Counted from the first letter of the stretch, positions 25,204-35,203 are shown. The stretch is DNA of 64,000 nucleotides from Phytomonospora endophytica (GCF_014202425.1 NZ_JACHGT010000027.1:14407-78406); one strand, 5' to 3'. Notes: generated from the sequence alone by a model not told the origin. Program-made: numbers and translations.

Positions 25204-25901
25204 TGAGCTGGGAGTTCTGGATCGACCGCGGCGGTACCTTCACCGACATCGTCGCCAGACGGCCCGACGGGACGGTCGTGACGCACAAGCTGCTGTCGGC
25301 CGACCCGGCCCGCTACGACGACGCCGTGGTCGCCGGAATCCGCGCGCTGATGGGGATCGCGCACAGCGAGCCCGTCCCCGCCGGGGACATCGCGGCGGTG
25401 AAGATGGGCACGACCGTGGCGACGAACGCGCTGCTGACCCGCACGGGCGAACCGACCGCGCTGGTCATCACGCGCGGGTTCGCCGACGCGCCGAGGATCG
25501 CCTACCAGAACCGGCCCGACATCTTCGCGCGCGAGATCGTGCTGCCGGAGCCGCCGCACTCGGCGGTCATCGAGGCCGACGAACGGACCGGCCCCGACGG
25601 CCGGGTGATCCGCCCACTAGACGCCGGGAAGCTGTCGGCGGACCTGGACGCCCTGCGTGCCAAAGGGTTCAACGCCGTCGCGATCGTCTTCGCGCACGCC
25701 GACCGTCATCCCGCGCAGGAGGCCGCCGCCGCGGAACTGGCCCGCGCCAAGGGCTTCGCGCAGGTGTCGGTCTCGCACGAGGTGAGCCCGTTGATGAAGC
25801 TGGTCGGCCGGGCCGACACCACCGTCGCCGACGCCTACCTCTCACCGGTGCTGCGACGCCACATCGACCGCCTGGCGACGGAACTGCCGGCGTGCGGCTG
25901 A
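25204..25901 (+). CDS. 5-oxoprolinase/hydantoinase A, N-terminal fragment (frameshifted)
   Basis: 232 aa beginning WEFWIDRGGTFTDIVARRPDG, the Hydant_A_N ATP-binding start shared by hydantoinase A and ATP-dependent 5-oxoprolinase. The frame ends at ELPACG followed by TGA, whereas relatives continue with a sequence like LPGVRLMFM; that continuation is present one frame over from 25892. One missing base near 25888-25891 explains the break. ATG 25204 is the natural start. The product alone would be inactive. Either a real mutation or a sequencing error. Confidence 0.85.
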
Positions 25902-28804
25902 TGTTCATGCGCTCGCACGGCGGCCTGACCGACGCCGCCCACTTCGGCGGCAAGGACGCGATGCTGTCGGGTCCGGCGGGCGGGATCGTGGCGATGGCCG
26001 CGACGGCGAAGGCGGCGGGCTTCGAGCGCGTCATCGGCTTCGACATGGGCGGCACGTCCACCGACATCTCCCACCACAGTGGACGGCTTGAGCGCGTCTC
26101 GGACACCGAGATCGGCGGGATCCGGGTGCGGGCACCGATGCTGGCGATCCACACGATCGCCGCGGGCGGCGGATCGGTACTGCGCTTCGAGAGCGGGCGT
26201 TACCGCGTCGGACCCGACTCGGCCGGCGCCGACCCCGGCCCGGCCGCCTACGGGCGCGGCGGTCCCCTCACCGTCACCGATGCCAACGTCCTGCTCGGCC
26301 GTGTCCAGCCCGGCCACTTTCCGCGTGTCTTCGGCGAATCGGGCACCGAGGCGCTCGACGTCGACGCGGTACGGGCCGCGTTCGCCGAGCTGGCCGCGAA
26401 GATCGGCGACGGACGCACGCCCGAGCAGGTCGCCGAAGGCTTCCTGGAGGTCGCGGTCGGGAACATGGCCGCCGCCGTCAAACGGATCTCGGTCCGGCGC
26501 GGGCACGACGTCACCGAGTACGCGCTGGTCACCTTCGGCGGAGCGGGCGGCCAGCACGCGTGCCGGGTCGCCGACGCGCTCGGCATGCGCGCGGTGCTGA
26601 TCCACCCCTACGCGGGTGTGCTCTCGGCCTACGGCATGGGTTTGGCCGACACGACCGCGCTGCGGGAACGCTCGGTCGAACTGCCCTTGACGGCGGCGAC
26701 GATGTCCACGGTGGAGGCCGTGCTCGGCGAGCTTGAGGCGGAGGCCCGCGGTGAGTTGCGCGACGAGGGAGTCTCCGGTGACACGGTCGTCGTCGCGCGC
26801 CGGCTCCGCCTGCGCTACGAGGGAACCGACACGATCGTCACCGTCGACCACGACACCGACGTCGCCCGCATCGAAGCCGCCTTCGCCGAGCTGTACCGGC
26901 GGCGCTTCTCCTTCCTGATGCCCGGCCGAGGACTGCTCGTCGAAGCCGCCGAGGTCGAGGCCCGCGCGCCCTCCGGCGAGGCCCCCGCCCCGGCGGCCGG
27001 CGGCGGCGAAACCGTTGCCGCCGAGCAGATCGCGATGTTCACGGGTGGCGAATGGAGGCGGGTGCCGTTGCACGTCCGCGACCGGCTGCGGCCGGGACAC
27101 CGCGTCAAGGGCCCGGCGGTCATCGCCGAGGCCAACGCGACGACGGTGATCGAACCCGGCTGGTCGGGCGAGCTCACCGAGACCGGCGATCTCCTCCTCA
27201 CCCGGGTCGGTGGGCGGGAGCGCGTGTCGGTCGGCACGGAGGCCGATCCGGTGCTGCTGGAGGTCTTCAACAACCTGTTCATGTCGGTCGCCGAACAGAT
27301 GGGCGTGCGCCTCCAGGCGACGGCGAACTCGGTGAACATCAAGGAACGGCTCGACTTCTCGTGCGCGCTCTTCGACGCCGAGGGGAACCTGATCGCCAAC
27401 GCGCCCCACATCCCGGTGCATCTGGGCTCGATGGGCGAGAGCATCAAGGCCGTCATCGCGGCCAACCCCGACATGCGCGACGGAGACGTGTACGTCCTCA
27501 ACAATCCCTACCGGGGCGGGACGCACCTGCCCGACATCACCGTGGTCTCCCCGGTGTTCGGCCACAGTGGACCGTTGTTCTACGTCGCCTCGCGCGGGCA
27601 TCACGCCGAGATCGGCGGCACGACACCGGGTTCGATGCCGCCCGACTCCGCGCACATCGACGAGGAGGGCGTCCTCATCGACAACCTGCTGCTCGTCCGG
27701 GACGGCGACCTGCGCGAAGCCGAGGTCGTGCGGGTCCTGACCGGCGCGCGGTACCCGTCGCGCGGGCCGGACAACAACATCGCCGACCTGCGCGCGCAGA
27801 TCGCCGCCAACGCCAAGGGCATCGAGGAGTTGCGCGCCCTCGTCGAGCACTTCGGGCTCGACGTCGTGCGTGCCTACATGGACCACGTCCGTGCCAACGC
27901 CGAAGAGGCCGTGCGCGAGGTGATCTCGGTACTGCACGACGGTTCCCACACCTACGAGATGGACAACGGCGCGGTCATCGAGGTCGCCGTGACCGTCGAC
28001 CGCGAGAACCGTTGCGCGCACGTCGACTTCACCGGTACGTCGGCGGCGGTGCCGGGCAACTTCAACGCGCCCTCGTCGGTGGCGATGGCCGCCGTCCTCT
28101 ACGTGTTCCGGACCCTCATCGATGCCGAGATCCCGCTGAACGCGGGGTGCCTGGCCCCGATCACCGTGACCATTCCGCCGGGATGCCTGCTGTCACCGGT
28201 GTTCCCCTCGGCGGTCGTGGCGGGCAATGTCGAGACCTCGCAGGCGATCACCGGCGCCCTGTACGCCGCGCTGGGGGTCATGGCCGAAGGCTCGGGGACG
28301 ATGAACAACGTGACCTTCGGCGACGAGAACTTCTCCTACTACGAGACCGTCGCCGGCGGATCGGGTGCGGGACCGGGCTTCGCCGGCACCGACGTGGTCC
28401 AGGTGCACATGACGAATTCGCGGTTGACCGACACCGAGGTGCTGGAGTGGCACTCCGACCGCCAAGGCTGCCCGGTTCTGGTGGAGTCCTTCGCGATCCG
28501 CCACGGTAGCGGCGGTGCGGGCCGCTGGCCCGGCGGCAGCGGCGCCGTCCGGCGCCTGCGCTTCGAGGCGGACGCGACCGTCGGCCTGCTCAGCGGCCGA
28601 CGCCTGCGCGGCCCGTACGGCATGGCCGGCGGCCAGGACGGATCGCCGGGACGCCAATGGATCGAGCGCGCCGACGGCACGCGAGCCGAGTTCGGCGGCT
28701 GCGACCGCGCGACGGTCGGCCCCGGCGACGTGTTCGTGCTGGAAACACCGGGTGGCGGAGGTTACGGCGACCTCGATTTGTCCACAGAGGACGGTGGAGC
28801 TTAG
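25892..28804 (+). CDS. 5-oxoprolinase, C-terminal fragment (HyuA remainder plus HyuB domain)
   Basis: 970 aa. Residues 1-450 complete the hydantoinase A domain (FMRSHGGLTDAAHFGGK, FDMGGTSTDIS, TFGGAGGQHACRVADALG); from about 455 the hydantoinase B domain follows (VFNNLFMSVAEQMG, DFSCALFDAEGNL, NNPYRGGTHLPDITVV, HHAEIGG) to the usual ending ETPGGGGYGD. Joined with the upstream fragment the protein would be about 1,200 aa, the size of fused ATP-dependent 5-oxoprolinases that open 5-oxoproline to glutamate. The GTG at 25892 lacks an RBS, so this half is probably translated only by frameshifting, if at all. Confidence 0.85.
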   Translation: MRLMFMRSHGGLTDAAHFGGKDAMLSGPAGGIVAMAATAKAAGFERVIGFDMGGTSTDISHHSGRLERVSDTEIGGIRVRAPMLAIHTIAAGGGSVLRFESGRYRVGPDSAGADPGPAAYGRGGPLTVTDANVLLGRVQPGHFPRVFGESGTEALDVDAVRAAFAELAAKIGDGRTPEQVAEGFLEVAVGNMAAAVKRISVRRGHDVTEYALVTFGGAGGQHACRVADALGMRAVLIHPYAGVLSAYGMGLADTTALRERSVELPLTAATMSTVEAVLGELEAEARGELRDEGVSGDTVVVARRLRLRYEGTDTIVTVDHDTDVARIEAAFAELYRRRFSFLMPGRGLLVEAAEVEARAPSGEAPAPAAGGGETVAAEQIAMFTGGEWRRVPLHVRDRLRPGHRVKGPAVIAEANATTVIEPGWSGELTETGDLLLTRVGGRERVSVGTEADPVLLEVFNNLFMSVAEQMGVRLQATANSVNIKERLDFSCALFDAEGNLIANAPHIPVHLGSMGESIKAVIAANPDMRDGDVYVLNNPYRGGTHLPDITVVSPVFGHSGPLFYVASRGHHAEIGGTTPGSMPPDSAHIDEEGVLIDNLLLVRDGDLREAEVVRVLTGARYPSRGPDNNIADLRAQIAANAKGIEELRALVEHFGLDVVRAYMDHVRANAEEAVREVISVLHDGSHTYEMDNGAVIEVAVTVDRENRCAHVDFTGTSAAVPGNFNAPSSVAMAAVLYVFRTLIDAEIPLNAGCLAPITVTIPPGCLLSPVFPSAVVAGNVETSQAITGALYAALGVMAEGSGTMNNVTFGDENFSYYETVAGGSGAGPGFAGTDVVQVHMTNSRLTDTEVLEWHSDRQGCPVLVESFAIRHGSGGAGRWPGGSGAVRRLRFEADATVGLLSGRRLRGPYGMAGGQDGSPGRQWIERADGTRAEFGGCDRATVGPGDVFVLETPGGGGYGDLDLSTEDGGA

Positions 28805-28830
28805 ACTTACCCGTCCTCGCAGGGACACCA

Positions 28831-28861
28831 CGACGGCCGGGGGCGAACCTCCCGGCCGTCG
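28831..28861. terminator. Hairpin terminator
   Basis: CGACGGCCGGG pairs with CCCGGCCGTCG (28831-28841 with 28851-28861) around a 9-base loop, between the convergent oxoprolinase and subtilase genes. Confidence 0.8.
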
Positions 28862-28879
28862 CGGTGAATGGTCGGCGCC

Positions 28880-31800
28880 TCAGCTCAGACCATAGGACCT
28901 GATGGTCGTGGTCTTGACGCTGTTGCCCGCGTTATCGGCCGCGGTGAGCCGCACCGACACGTAGTCCGCGTCGGCGGGCGGCTTCAGCAGCGCGATCGCG
29001 TCGTCCCCGAAACGGTTCACGGTGACCTTCTTCCAGGTCACGCCGTCGTCATAGGACACTTCGAAGGTCAGCCGCCTGGTGCCGCTGTCCTCCGATCCCG
29101 GCTGGCGGTAGGCGTTGAGGTGGACCGCCTGCCACTGACCGGCCGGTGCCGTGCCGTCCACGACCGTCGGCGAGGAGAGCCGGACGGCGTTGAGCGGCAG
29201 CCACGTCGGCTCCTCGGTGCGGCCCGAGGTGAACGTGAACTCGACGGACGTGCGGGTGGCGAGGTCGGTCCACGCTTGATCGCGGGCCGACGTGCACCGC
29301 AGTGTGTAGGTCTTCACCTCGGGGACCAGCTCGGGATGGATGCCACCGCAGGGATAGTTCGCCGAGGCGATCACCACGCCGTCGGTGAGGAGCTCGGTCC
29401 GGTCGGTTCCGGCCCGGCGGTTGAGGGTGTTGACGATGTCGGGGTTCGGTCCGGTCCGCAGCGCGACTTCGACGCTGAGGCGGTCCCCGTCACGCTGTAC
29501 GCCACGGAGTTCGTCCTCGTCGCTGCCGTCGTCGCGGAAATGGCCGGTCAGGCCTACGGTGAGCGGCGCGCCGTTCCAGTGGACCGTGGACTTCGAGCCG
29601 CGTGCGGTGTCGAGGCGCTGGATGTACTCCAGGACGTTGAAGTGGTCGGCCGACATGATGTAGCCGTCCCCGTCCCACGACAGCCCCGGGGCCTTGGAGT
29701 AGTACTCGGTGCGGGAGAACGGGGTGGGAGCGCCGATCCAGCCGCCGGACCCCGCCCGGGCGAGCGGCCGGGCGCCTTCCCAGGCGGCGAACTCGGAGTG
29801 TCCGATCTCGCTTCCGGCCGGCCCCTGCGAGTGGTAGCGGGCGGGCTCGACGCTGAGATCGGCCGGGCCGACGACGTAGGCCGGATCGGCCGGCAGCGTG
29901 CCGGTCTCGTGGAACGACAACATGTAGAGGTAGGGGGCGGCGGCGCCGTCCGGGCTGACCAGGTCGGCGTTGACGATGAGGTGGAACTGCGTGCTGAGCG
30001 GCGCGCTCGGTCCGATGTAGACGGTGTTGCCGCGCCCGTAGACGAAACCGGCCTCGGCCCGCTCCTCGCCGGACCAGGAGGTCATGCTGACGCTGATCTG
30101 GTCGAGGACCGCCTCGTCTCGGTCGATGTCGATGTCCAGCGGGGTGGCGTCGGCCGCGTCGAGGGTGAGCGAGGTCGATCCTGCGCCGACGGTGGTCTCG
30201 TGGGTGAAGATCGCCGTCCAGGTCGGCGACTCCTCCTCGCCGACCTGTTCGCTGAGTTCGGAGAGGAACTGCCAGCGGCCCGGAGGTAGCCGGAAGGTCG
30301 GGTCGTTCTCGCGGGAGTAGCGCCAGTCGGTCTCGCCGGTGTCGAGGTTGAAGAGGGCGACCGAGAGGAAGCCGCTCTCGGCGTCCCCGCGCGGGGTGAT
30401 GTCGAACGTGACGTCGTACATCGGGCTCTCGACGAACGCGCCGACCGGCGTGCGGACGGCGGTGTCGCCGCCGGTCGCGGTGAGTACGCCGCCGAAGGTT
30501 CCGGTGACGGTGTTGACGGCCGGGTCGACGGTGACGGTCACGTCGGCGGATCCGCCCGCGGGCACGACGACCCGCGGTGTGTCCACTGTGAACAGTCCGG
30601 TGGGTGCGGGGACGTCGTCGAGGTTCGTCGCGCTCAGCGCCAGATCGAGGGGCACGTCTGTGGTGGAGGTGTTGGTGTAGGTGACGGTCTTGGTGACCGG
30701 CACGCCGTCCTGCGGGTACAGGAACCGCCCGAAGCTGAGACTGCCGACGTCCGCCGTGATCGGCTGGGCGACCGCCCGCCCGGCGTCGAGCCGTCCGGCG
30801 CCCTGGTCGTAGACGCTCAGGCCGTCGAGGCCGTGACTCGCGCCCATCAGCGACGCCTTCAGCTGCGGCGCCTGCCAATCCGGGTGCGCCTGCTTGAGGA
30901 GCGCGACGGCTCCGGTGACGTGCGGTGCGGCCATGGAGGTGCCGTCGGCCGAGGTGTAGAAGGCGTCGACGGGTTCGCCCATCTCCGTTCCCGACGCGCG
31001 GGCGGCGACGATGGAGCTCCCCGGTGCCGAGATGTCGGGCTTGATCGCGAGGTCGCCGTAGCGTGGGCCGCGGCTGGTGAACTCGCTCATCTCGTCGGCC
31101 TTGGTGACGCTGCCGACGGCCAGGGCGGCGTCGGCGGCGGCAGGACTGCTGACGCACATGCCGCAGTAGTCGTTGCCGGAGGAGACGACGAACAGGGTTC
31201 CACTGGCGGCGCTGATCTCGTTGAGCGCCAGGGACATGGGGTCGGTGCCGTCGCTCTGGCCGCTACCGAGGGAGAGGTTAGCGGCGGCGGCCCCGTTGTC
31301 GGCGGCCCACTGCATTCCCTCGATGACATCGCTGTAGCGGCACCAGCCGTCGTCATCGCAGACCTTGCCGATGAGCAGATCGGCGCCGGGTGCCACACCC
31401 TTGTACCTGCCGTCGGAGGCGGCACCGGTACCGGCCACTGTGGACGCCACGTGCGTGCCATGCCCGTAGCCGTCGGCGATCGCGGTTTCGGTGAAGTCCT
31501 GCGCGGCGGTGACCCGGCCCTGCAGGTCGGGGTGGGCGGCGTCGTAACCGCCGTCGAGGACGGCGACCGTGACGCCCTCACCGGTGTATCCGGCGGCCCA
31601 GGCCTGGGGCGCGCCGACCTGCGGGACCGACTGGTCGAGCAGCAGCCTGGTCCGGGCGTCGAGCCAGATGCGGGTGTCCCCGGTCCTTCTGTCGCCGGGG
31701 GCGTCCTCGGCCACCGATTCCCACAGTGCCGCGGTCTCGGCCGGTCCGACCTCGACGGCTTCGGCGTCGAGGGCCGCGACGCGCTCGCCGGCGGCGGCGA

Positions 31801-32212
31801 TTCCGAGGCCGTCGCCCGGGGTGCGGACGATGAGCGGAAGCGTGTCGGTGTCGGCGTATCCGTCCCTGACCAGCAGGGAGACGTTGAGCAGCTGCCGGTC
31901 GAGCGTTCCGTCGGCGAACATGCCCATGGCGTCGGTGGGGACGACGTGGGTGTCGCCGTCGAGTGCGACGGTGTCGAACCCGATGTGCTCGCGGCCCTTC
32001 CCCGGCAGGAAGGACAGGGCGCCGTCGGCGCCGACGAGCACGCTGTCGCCGGTGACGAGGCGGACCTGGTGGGGTCGGCCGTCGGTGGCGGTGACGGGTG
32101 GTGCGGACGGTTGCGGCGGTTCGGCGGAGGCCGTGCCCGTCGTCAGGACGGTGCCTCCGACGAGGAGGCTCACCGCCGCGGCGGTGAGCCTGGTCGTCAT
32201 TGATCCGTTCAC
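28880..32212 (-). CDS. Secreted subtilisin-family (S8) serine protease
   Basis: 1,110 aa. Sec signal peptide (about 1-30), propeptide-like region to about 200, then a peptidase S8 domain with the catalytic Asp in VAVLDGGYD (about 220), His in HGTHVAS (about 251), oxyanion Asn in SSGND (about 347) and Ser in DGTSMAAPH (about 426). After residue 480 several beta-rich domains follow, with NTSTTDVPLDLAL like a Fn3/invasin-type module. No C-terminal sorting signal, so it is probably released. GTG 32212 has GAAAGG upstream; ATG 32200 is an alternative. Confidence 0.93.
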   Translation of the reverse strand: MNGSMTTRLTAAAVSLLVGGTVLTTGTASAEPPQPSAPPVTATDGRPHQVRLVTGDSVLVGADGALSFLPGKGREHIGFDTVALDGDTHVVPTDAMGMFADGTLDRQLLNVSLLVRDGYADTDTLPLIVRTPGDGLGIAAAGERVAALDAEAVEVGPAETAALWESVAEDAPGDRRTGDTRIWLDARTRLLLDQSVPQVGAPQAWAAGYTGEGVTVAVLDGGYDAAHPDLQGRVTAAQDFTETAIADGYGHGTHVASTVAGTGAASDGRYKGVAPGADLLIGKVCDDDGWCRYSDVIEGMQWAADNGAAAANLSLGSGQSDGTDPMSLALNEISAASGTLFVVSSGNDYCGMCVSSPAAADAALAVGSVTKADEMSEFTSRGPRYGDLAIKPDISAPGSSIVAARASGTEMGEPVDAFYTSADGTSMAAPHVTGAVALLKQAHPDWQAPQLKASLMGASHGLDGLSVYDQGAGRLDAGRAVAQPITADVGSLSFGRFLYPQDGVPVTKTVTYTNTSTTDVPLDLALSATNLDDVPAPTGLFTVDTPRVVVPAGGSADVTVTVDPAVNTVTGTFGGVLTATGGDTAVRTPVGAFVESPMYDVTFDITPRGDAESGFLSVALFNLDTGETDWRYSRENDPTFRLPPGRWQFLSELSEQVGEEESPTWTAIFTHETTVGAGSTSLTLDAADATPLDIDIDRDEAVLDQISVSMTSWSGEERAEAGFVYGRGNTVYIGPSAPLSTQFHLIVNADLVSPDGAAAPYLYMLSFHETGTLPADPAYVVGPADLSVEPARYHSQGPAGSEIGHSEFAAWEGARPLARAGSGGWIGAPTPFSRTEYYSKAPGLSWDGDGYIMSADHFNVLEYIQRLDTARGSKSTVHWNGAPLTVGLTGHFRDDGSDEDELRGVQRDGDRLSVEVALRTGPNPDIVNTLNRRAGTDRTELLTDGVVIASANYPCGGIHPELVPEVKTYTLRCTSARDQAWTDLATRTSVEFTFTSGRTEEPTWLPLNAVRLSSPTVVDGTAPAGQWQAVHLNAYRQPGSEDSGTRRLTFEVSYDDGVTWKKVTVNRFGDDAIALLKPPADADYVSVRLTAADNAGNSVKTTTIRSYGLS

Positions 32213-32325
32213 GAATCGGCCTTTCCCGTGCTGTCCGTGAAGACGGTCGTCCGTCCTCTTCGGACTAACGCCCGCACGGTGCTGGAAAGTTGATTCGCGA
32301 GCCCGGCCTTCTCAACGGACGCGGG

Positions 32326-33282
32326 TCAGGCGCCCGCCGCCTTCGTCAGCCGGGTCGCCAACTCCGCTAGCCGGTCCTTGAGCTCCTGCGGTTCGTGCAC
32401 CTCGAAGTCCCAGCCGAAGCTCGCCAGGTAGTACGCCGAACCGTCCACATTGTCCGCTCGCGACTCCAGCTCGCAGGTCTCGTCGTCGATCGGCGTGACC
32501 GTCCCGTACCGCTCCGGGATCCGTTGCCGTGCGAGCTCCGCCGGGCAGTGCAGCGTCGCCCGCACCTTCGTCTGGTAGGCACCGATGGTGACCTTGCGGC
32601 CGATGTAGGCCGAGACGTCGGGGTCGGGCAGCTCGCGCGGCGTGAAGCGCGGCCCGGTCGGCGTCACTGGCGTGATCCGGTCGACGCGGAAGATTCGCCA
32701 GTCGGCCTTGTCGATGTCCCATGCGAGCAGGTACCAGCGCCGCCCGGCCCGCGCCAGCCGGTGCGGCTCGGTGATCCGGTACGACTCCGAGCCGCCGTGG
32801 GCGCGGTACTCGAAGCGCAGCCGGTCATGGTCGCGGCAGGCGTTGGCCAGCAGCGTCAGCACCGACGCGTCGACCGTCTCGCCGCCGAAGTTGATCCCGA
32901 CGGTGTGCGAGCGGAACGCCCCGACCCGCTTGCGCAGTTTCGGCGGGAGGATCTGCTCCAGCTTGGCCAGCGCCCGCACGGAGGTCTCCTCCATGCCGCC
33001 GACACCGGCCGAGACGACCGCGCCGAGCCCGACCGCGATCGCCACGGCCTCCTCGTCGTCGAGGAGCAGCGGCGGCATCGACGCGCCCGCGCCGAGGCGG
33101 TAGCCGCCGGCCGTCCCGGTCGTCGCGTGCACCGGGTAGCCCAGCTCGCGCAGCTTGTCGACGTCGCGGCGGACCGTGCGGGTCGTGACCTCCAGGCGCC
33201 CGGCGAGTTCGTCGCCCGCCCAGTCGCGTCGCATCTCTAGCAGGGACAGGAGTTTGAGGAGTCGTGCCGATGTCTGCAACAT
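32326..33282 (-). CDS. YafY-type HTH/WYL-domain transcriptional regulator (copy 1)
   Basis: 318 aa from ATG 33282. An N-terminal HTH_11 (TSARLLKLLSLLEMRRDW, then LEVTTRTVRRDVDKLRELGYPV) is followed by the WYL ligand domain (RRWYLLAWDIDKADWRIFRVDRI) and a WCX extension. Such proteins sense small molecules or nucleic acid ligands. It is divergent from the epoxide hydrolase at 33345. The same pair occurs at 52860-55003, with the same operator, so regulator and hydrolase were duplicated as a unit. Confidence 0.92.
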   Translation of the reverse strand: MLQTSARLLKLLSLLEMRRDWAGDELAGRLEVTTRTVRRDVDKLRELGYPVHATTGTAGGYRLGAGASMPPLLLDDEEAVAIAVGLGAVVSAGVGGMEETSVRALAKLEQILPPKLRKRVGAFRSHTVGINFGGETVDASVLTLLANACRDHDRLRFEYRAHGGSESYRITEPHRLARAGRRWYLLAWDIDKADWRIFRVDRITPVTPTGPRFTPRELPDPDVSAYIGRKVTIGAYQTKVRATLHCPAELARQRIPERYGTVTPIDDETCELESRADNVDGSAYYLASFGWDFEVHEPQELKDRLAELATRLTKAAGA

Positions 33283-33305
33283 ACCTGGAATCTGCCTTCC
33301 CTTGA

Positions 33306-33333
33306 GGACAGGACCTGTCCGCAAGCGTCCTTA
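33306..33333. promoter_or_regulatory. WYL-regulator operator, copy 1
   Basis: GGACA-GGACC-TGTCC is an inverted repeat at 33306-33320. Six bases further a direct half-site GTCCTTA occurs (33327-33333), 11 bases before the hydrolase ATG. The same arrangement, GGACA-N5-TGTCC-N6-GTCCTTA, precedes the second hydrolase (reverse strand, 54008-54028 region), so the site is conserved between the two modules. Confidence 0.75.
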
Positions 33334-33344
33334 ACCTTACTCAC

Positions 33345-34505
33345 ATGACGAACACCGAGATCCGCCGCTTCCACCTCGACGTCCCGCAGGCCCAGATCGA
33401 CGACCTGCACGCGCGGCTCGCGAACACCCGCTGGCCCGAGGCCGCCCCCGGTGACGACTGGAGGTACGGCACCACCAACGGCTACCTCCGCGAGCTCGCG
33501 GAGTACTGGCGCACCTCCTACGACTGGCGCGCCGCCGAGGCCGAACTGAACACATACCCGCAGTATGTGACCGAGATCGACGGGCAGAACATCCACTTCC
33601 TGCACGTCCGCTCGCCCCGCGCCGACGCCACCCCGCTGCTCCTGGCGCACGGCTGGCCGGGCTCGATCGTCGAGTTCTTCGACACCGTCGGACCGCTCAC
33701 CGAGCCCGAAGACGAAGGTGAACCCGCGTTCCACGTCGTCATCCCCTCGCTGCCCGGCTTCGGACTGTCCGGGCCGACGCGTGAGGCCGGCTGGAACAGC
33801 GACAGGGTCGCCGCGGCCTTCGTCGAGTTGATGGGCCGCCTCGGCTACGAGCGCTACGGCGTGCAGGGTGGTGACTGGGGCGCCTTCGTCGTCGTCGAGA
33901 TGGGCAAGATCGCGTCCGACCGCGTCATCGGCGTGCACGTCAACGCCGCCACCTACGGGTTCATCCCCTTCGGCGAGGTGGGCGATGAGGAGCGGGCGAA
34001 CCTGACCGACTTCGAGCGCGCCTCCCTCGACCGCCTCGCCCACTACCACGCCGAGGGCAACGGCTACTTCCAGATCATGGCCACCCGCCCGCAGACGGTC
34101 GCTTTCGGGCTGACCGACTCGCCCGTCGGTCTCCTCGGCTGGATCGTCGACAAGTTCCGCGAGTGGACCGGCCCGCGCGGCGGCGAAGGCCTGCCCGAGG
34201 ACGCCGTGGCGCGCGACCGCATGCTCACCAACGTGATGCTGTACTGGCTGACCAACACCGCCGCGTCCTCGGCGCGCATGTATTACGAGGGCATGCACAC
34301 CGAGTCGTGGGACTTCAAGCCCGGCGTCGCGCCGACCGGTGTCGCCGTGTTCGCGCAGGACGTCGCCGTCCGCCGCTACGCCGAAGGCGGGAACAACATC
34401 GTGCGCTGGACCGAGTTCGATCGTGGCGGGCACTTCGCCGCCATGGAGGTGCCCGGCCTGCTGGTCGGCGACGTCCGCGCGTTCTTCGCCGCGCTCGCCG
34501 CCTGA
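33345..34505 (+). CDS. Epoxide hydrolase (alpha/beta hydrolase), copy 1
   Basis: 386 aa. An N-terminal EHN domain (about 1-115: [30 protein letters not shown]) precedes the alpha/beta fold: HGWPGS oxyanion loop, nucleophile in VQGGDWGAF (Asp), and catalytic His in [10 protein letters not shown] near the end. Bacterial proteins of this class open epoxides on xenobiotic or secondary-metabolite substrates. Paralogue of the gene at 52860. Divergent from its regulator; DUF2630 gene follows. Confidence 0.94.
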   Translation: MTNTEIRRFHLDVPQAQIDDLHARLANTRWPEAAPGDDWRYGTTNGYLRELAEYWRTSYDWRAAEAELNTYPQYVTEIDGQNIHFLHVRSPRADATPLLLAHGWPGSIVEFFDTVGPLTEPEDEGEPAFHVVIPSLPGFGLSGPTREAGWNSDRVAAAFVELMGRLGYERYGVQGGDWGAFVVVEMGKIASDRVIGVHVNAATYGFIPFGEVGDEERANLTDFERASLDRLAHYHAEGNGYFQIMATRPQTVAFGLTDSPVGLLGWIVDKFREWTGPRGGEGLPEDAVARDRMLTNVMLYWLTNTAASSARMYYEGMHTESWDFKPGVAPTGVAVFAQDVAVRRYAEGGNNIVRWTEFDRGGHFAAMEVPGLLVGDVRAFFAALAA

Positions 34506-34537
34506 CCGTTAGGTTCGAGGGCGAGGAGGTGCCGACG

Positions 34538-34801
34538 ATGAATGCCGAGAGCGAAGCCGCCGCCGAGAAGCGGATCCTGCACCGCATCAGCGACATGGTC
34601 GCGACCGAGAAGCGCCTGCGCGCCCAGATCGCCGCCGGCCCGGACGGCGACGGCGCCCGCGCCGAGCTGCACGAGCTGGAAGTCGAACTCGACCGCTGCT
34701 GGGACCTGCTGCGGCAGCGCCGCGCGCTGACCGAAGTCGGAGAAGACCCGGCGACGGCGAAGGCACGCCCGGCGGGCGAGGTGGAGGGGTACCTGTCGTA
34801 G
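34538..34801 (+). CDS. DUF2630 family protein
   Basis: 87 aa, family size. Opens with ILHRISDMVATEKRLRAQI, then LDRCWDLLRQRRALTEVGEDP and ends EVEGYLS, the conserved DUF2630 pattern; predicted coiled helices. Function unknown across actinobacteria. ATG 34538 follows GAGGAGG with 8-base spacing, 32 bp behind the epoxide hydrolase, so probably co-transcribed. A T-tailed hairpin follows. Confidence 0.9.
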   Translation: MNAESEAAAEKRILHRISDMVATEKRLRAQIAAGPDGDGARAELHELEVELDRCWDLLRQRRALTEVGEDPATAKARPAGEVEGYLS

Positions 34802-34819
34802 GGCGCGGACGCGTGTGGG

Positions 34820-34851
34820 AACGGCCGGTCGGGTTTTCGACCGGCCGTTTT
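34820..34851 (+). terminator. Rho-independent terminator after the DUF2630 gene
   Basis: ACGGCCGGTCG (34821-34831) pairs with CGACCGGCCGT (34838-34848) around GGTTTT, and a T-run follows. It begins the 422-bp gene-free stretch 34802-35223, which otherwise contains three parS sites and a second hairpin. Confidence 0.85.
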
Positions 34852-34935
34852 CGTGTGTGCCGTCTTTGGGTGGGGGCGTTCTCTCGTCACGGCCTGCTCT
34901 GGCTCTGGCTTGTGGTCTCTGTAGGCCGAGGGGGC

Positions 34936-34949
34936 GTTTCACGTGAAAC
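34936..34949. promoter_or_regulatory. parS site (cluster copy 1)
   Basis: GTTTCACGTGAAAC, perfect 14-bp palindrome, extended to 16 bp by flanking C/G. First of three ParB sites in the noncoding stretch between the DUF2630 gene and the ABC transporter. Confidence 0.92.
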
Positions 34950-35047
34950 GGTGCAGGGTGAGGTGAGCGGGTTCGGGAGCGGGCTGCCGGGCGCACGTGG
35001 CGGTCGGCCGGAGTCGAACGCCGGTCCCGGCGCGGGCTCGAACGGAT

Positions 35048-35061
35048 GTTTCACGTGAAAC
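35048..35061. promoter_or_regulatory. parS site (cluster copy 2)
   Basis: GTTTCACGTGAAAC, perfect palindrome, 112 bp from copy 1. It shares the left flank CGGAT with copy 3. Confidence 0.92.
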
Positions 35062-35150
35062 GGTGTGCAGTGGGCTCCCTCCCCCTCGTGGGTTCGCACA
35101 GCTGAAGCATCGCGGGTGAGGAATCGCGGCGGAACGGGTACTCGAACGGA

Positions 35151-35183
35151 AACCGGCCGGTCGGGTGAGTCGACCGGCCGGTT
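35151..35183 (-). terminator. Hairpin terminator of the ABC-exporter transcript
   Basis: AACCGGCCGGTCG (35151-35163) pairs with CGACCGGCCGGTT (35171-35183) around a 7-base loop. Read on the minus strand it is followed by TTTCCGTT, so it probably ends transcription of the ABC gene; it is close in sequence to the hairpin at 34820. Confidence 0.75.
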
Positions 35184-35203
35184 CTACGCACGCCAGAGCG
35201 GAT

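Noticed and set aside
25835-28021. 728-codon minus-strand frame across the oxoprolinase
   Set aside because: Antisense shadow of the hydantoinase domains; no start or RBS.
34813-35058. 81-aa frame through the parS cluster
   Set aside because: Contains translated parS words and lacks an RBS; stretch better explained as noncoding parS DNA.
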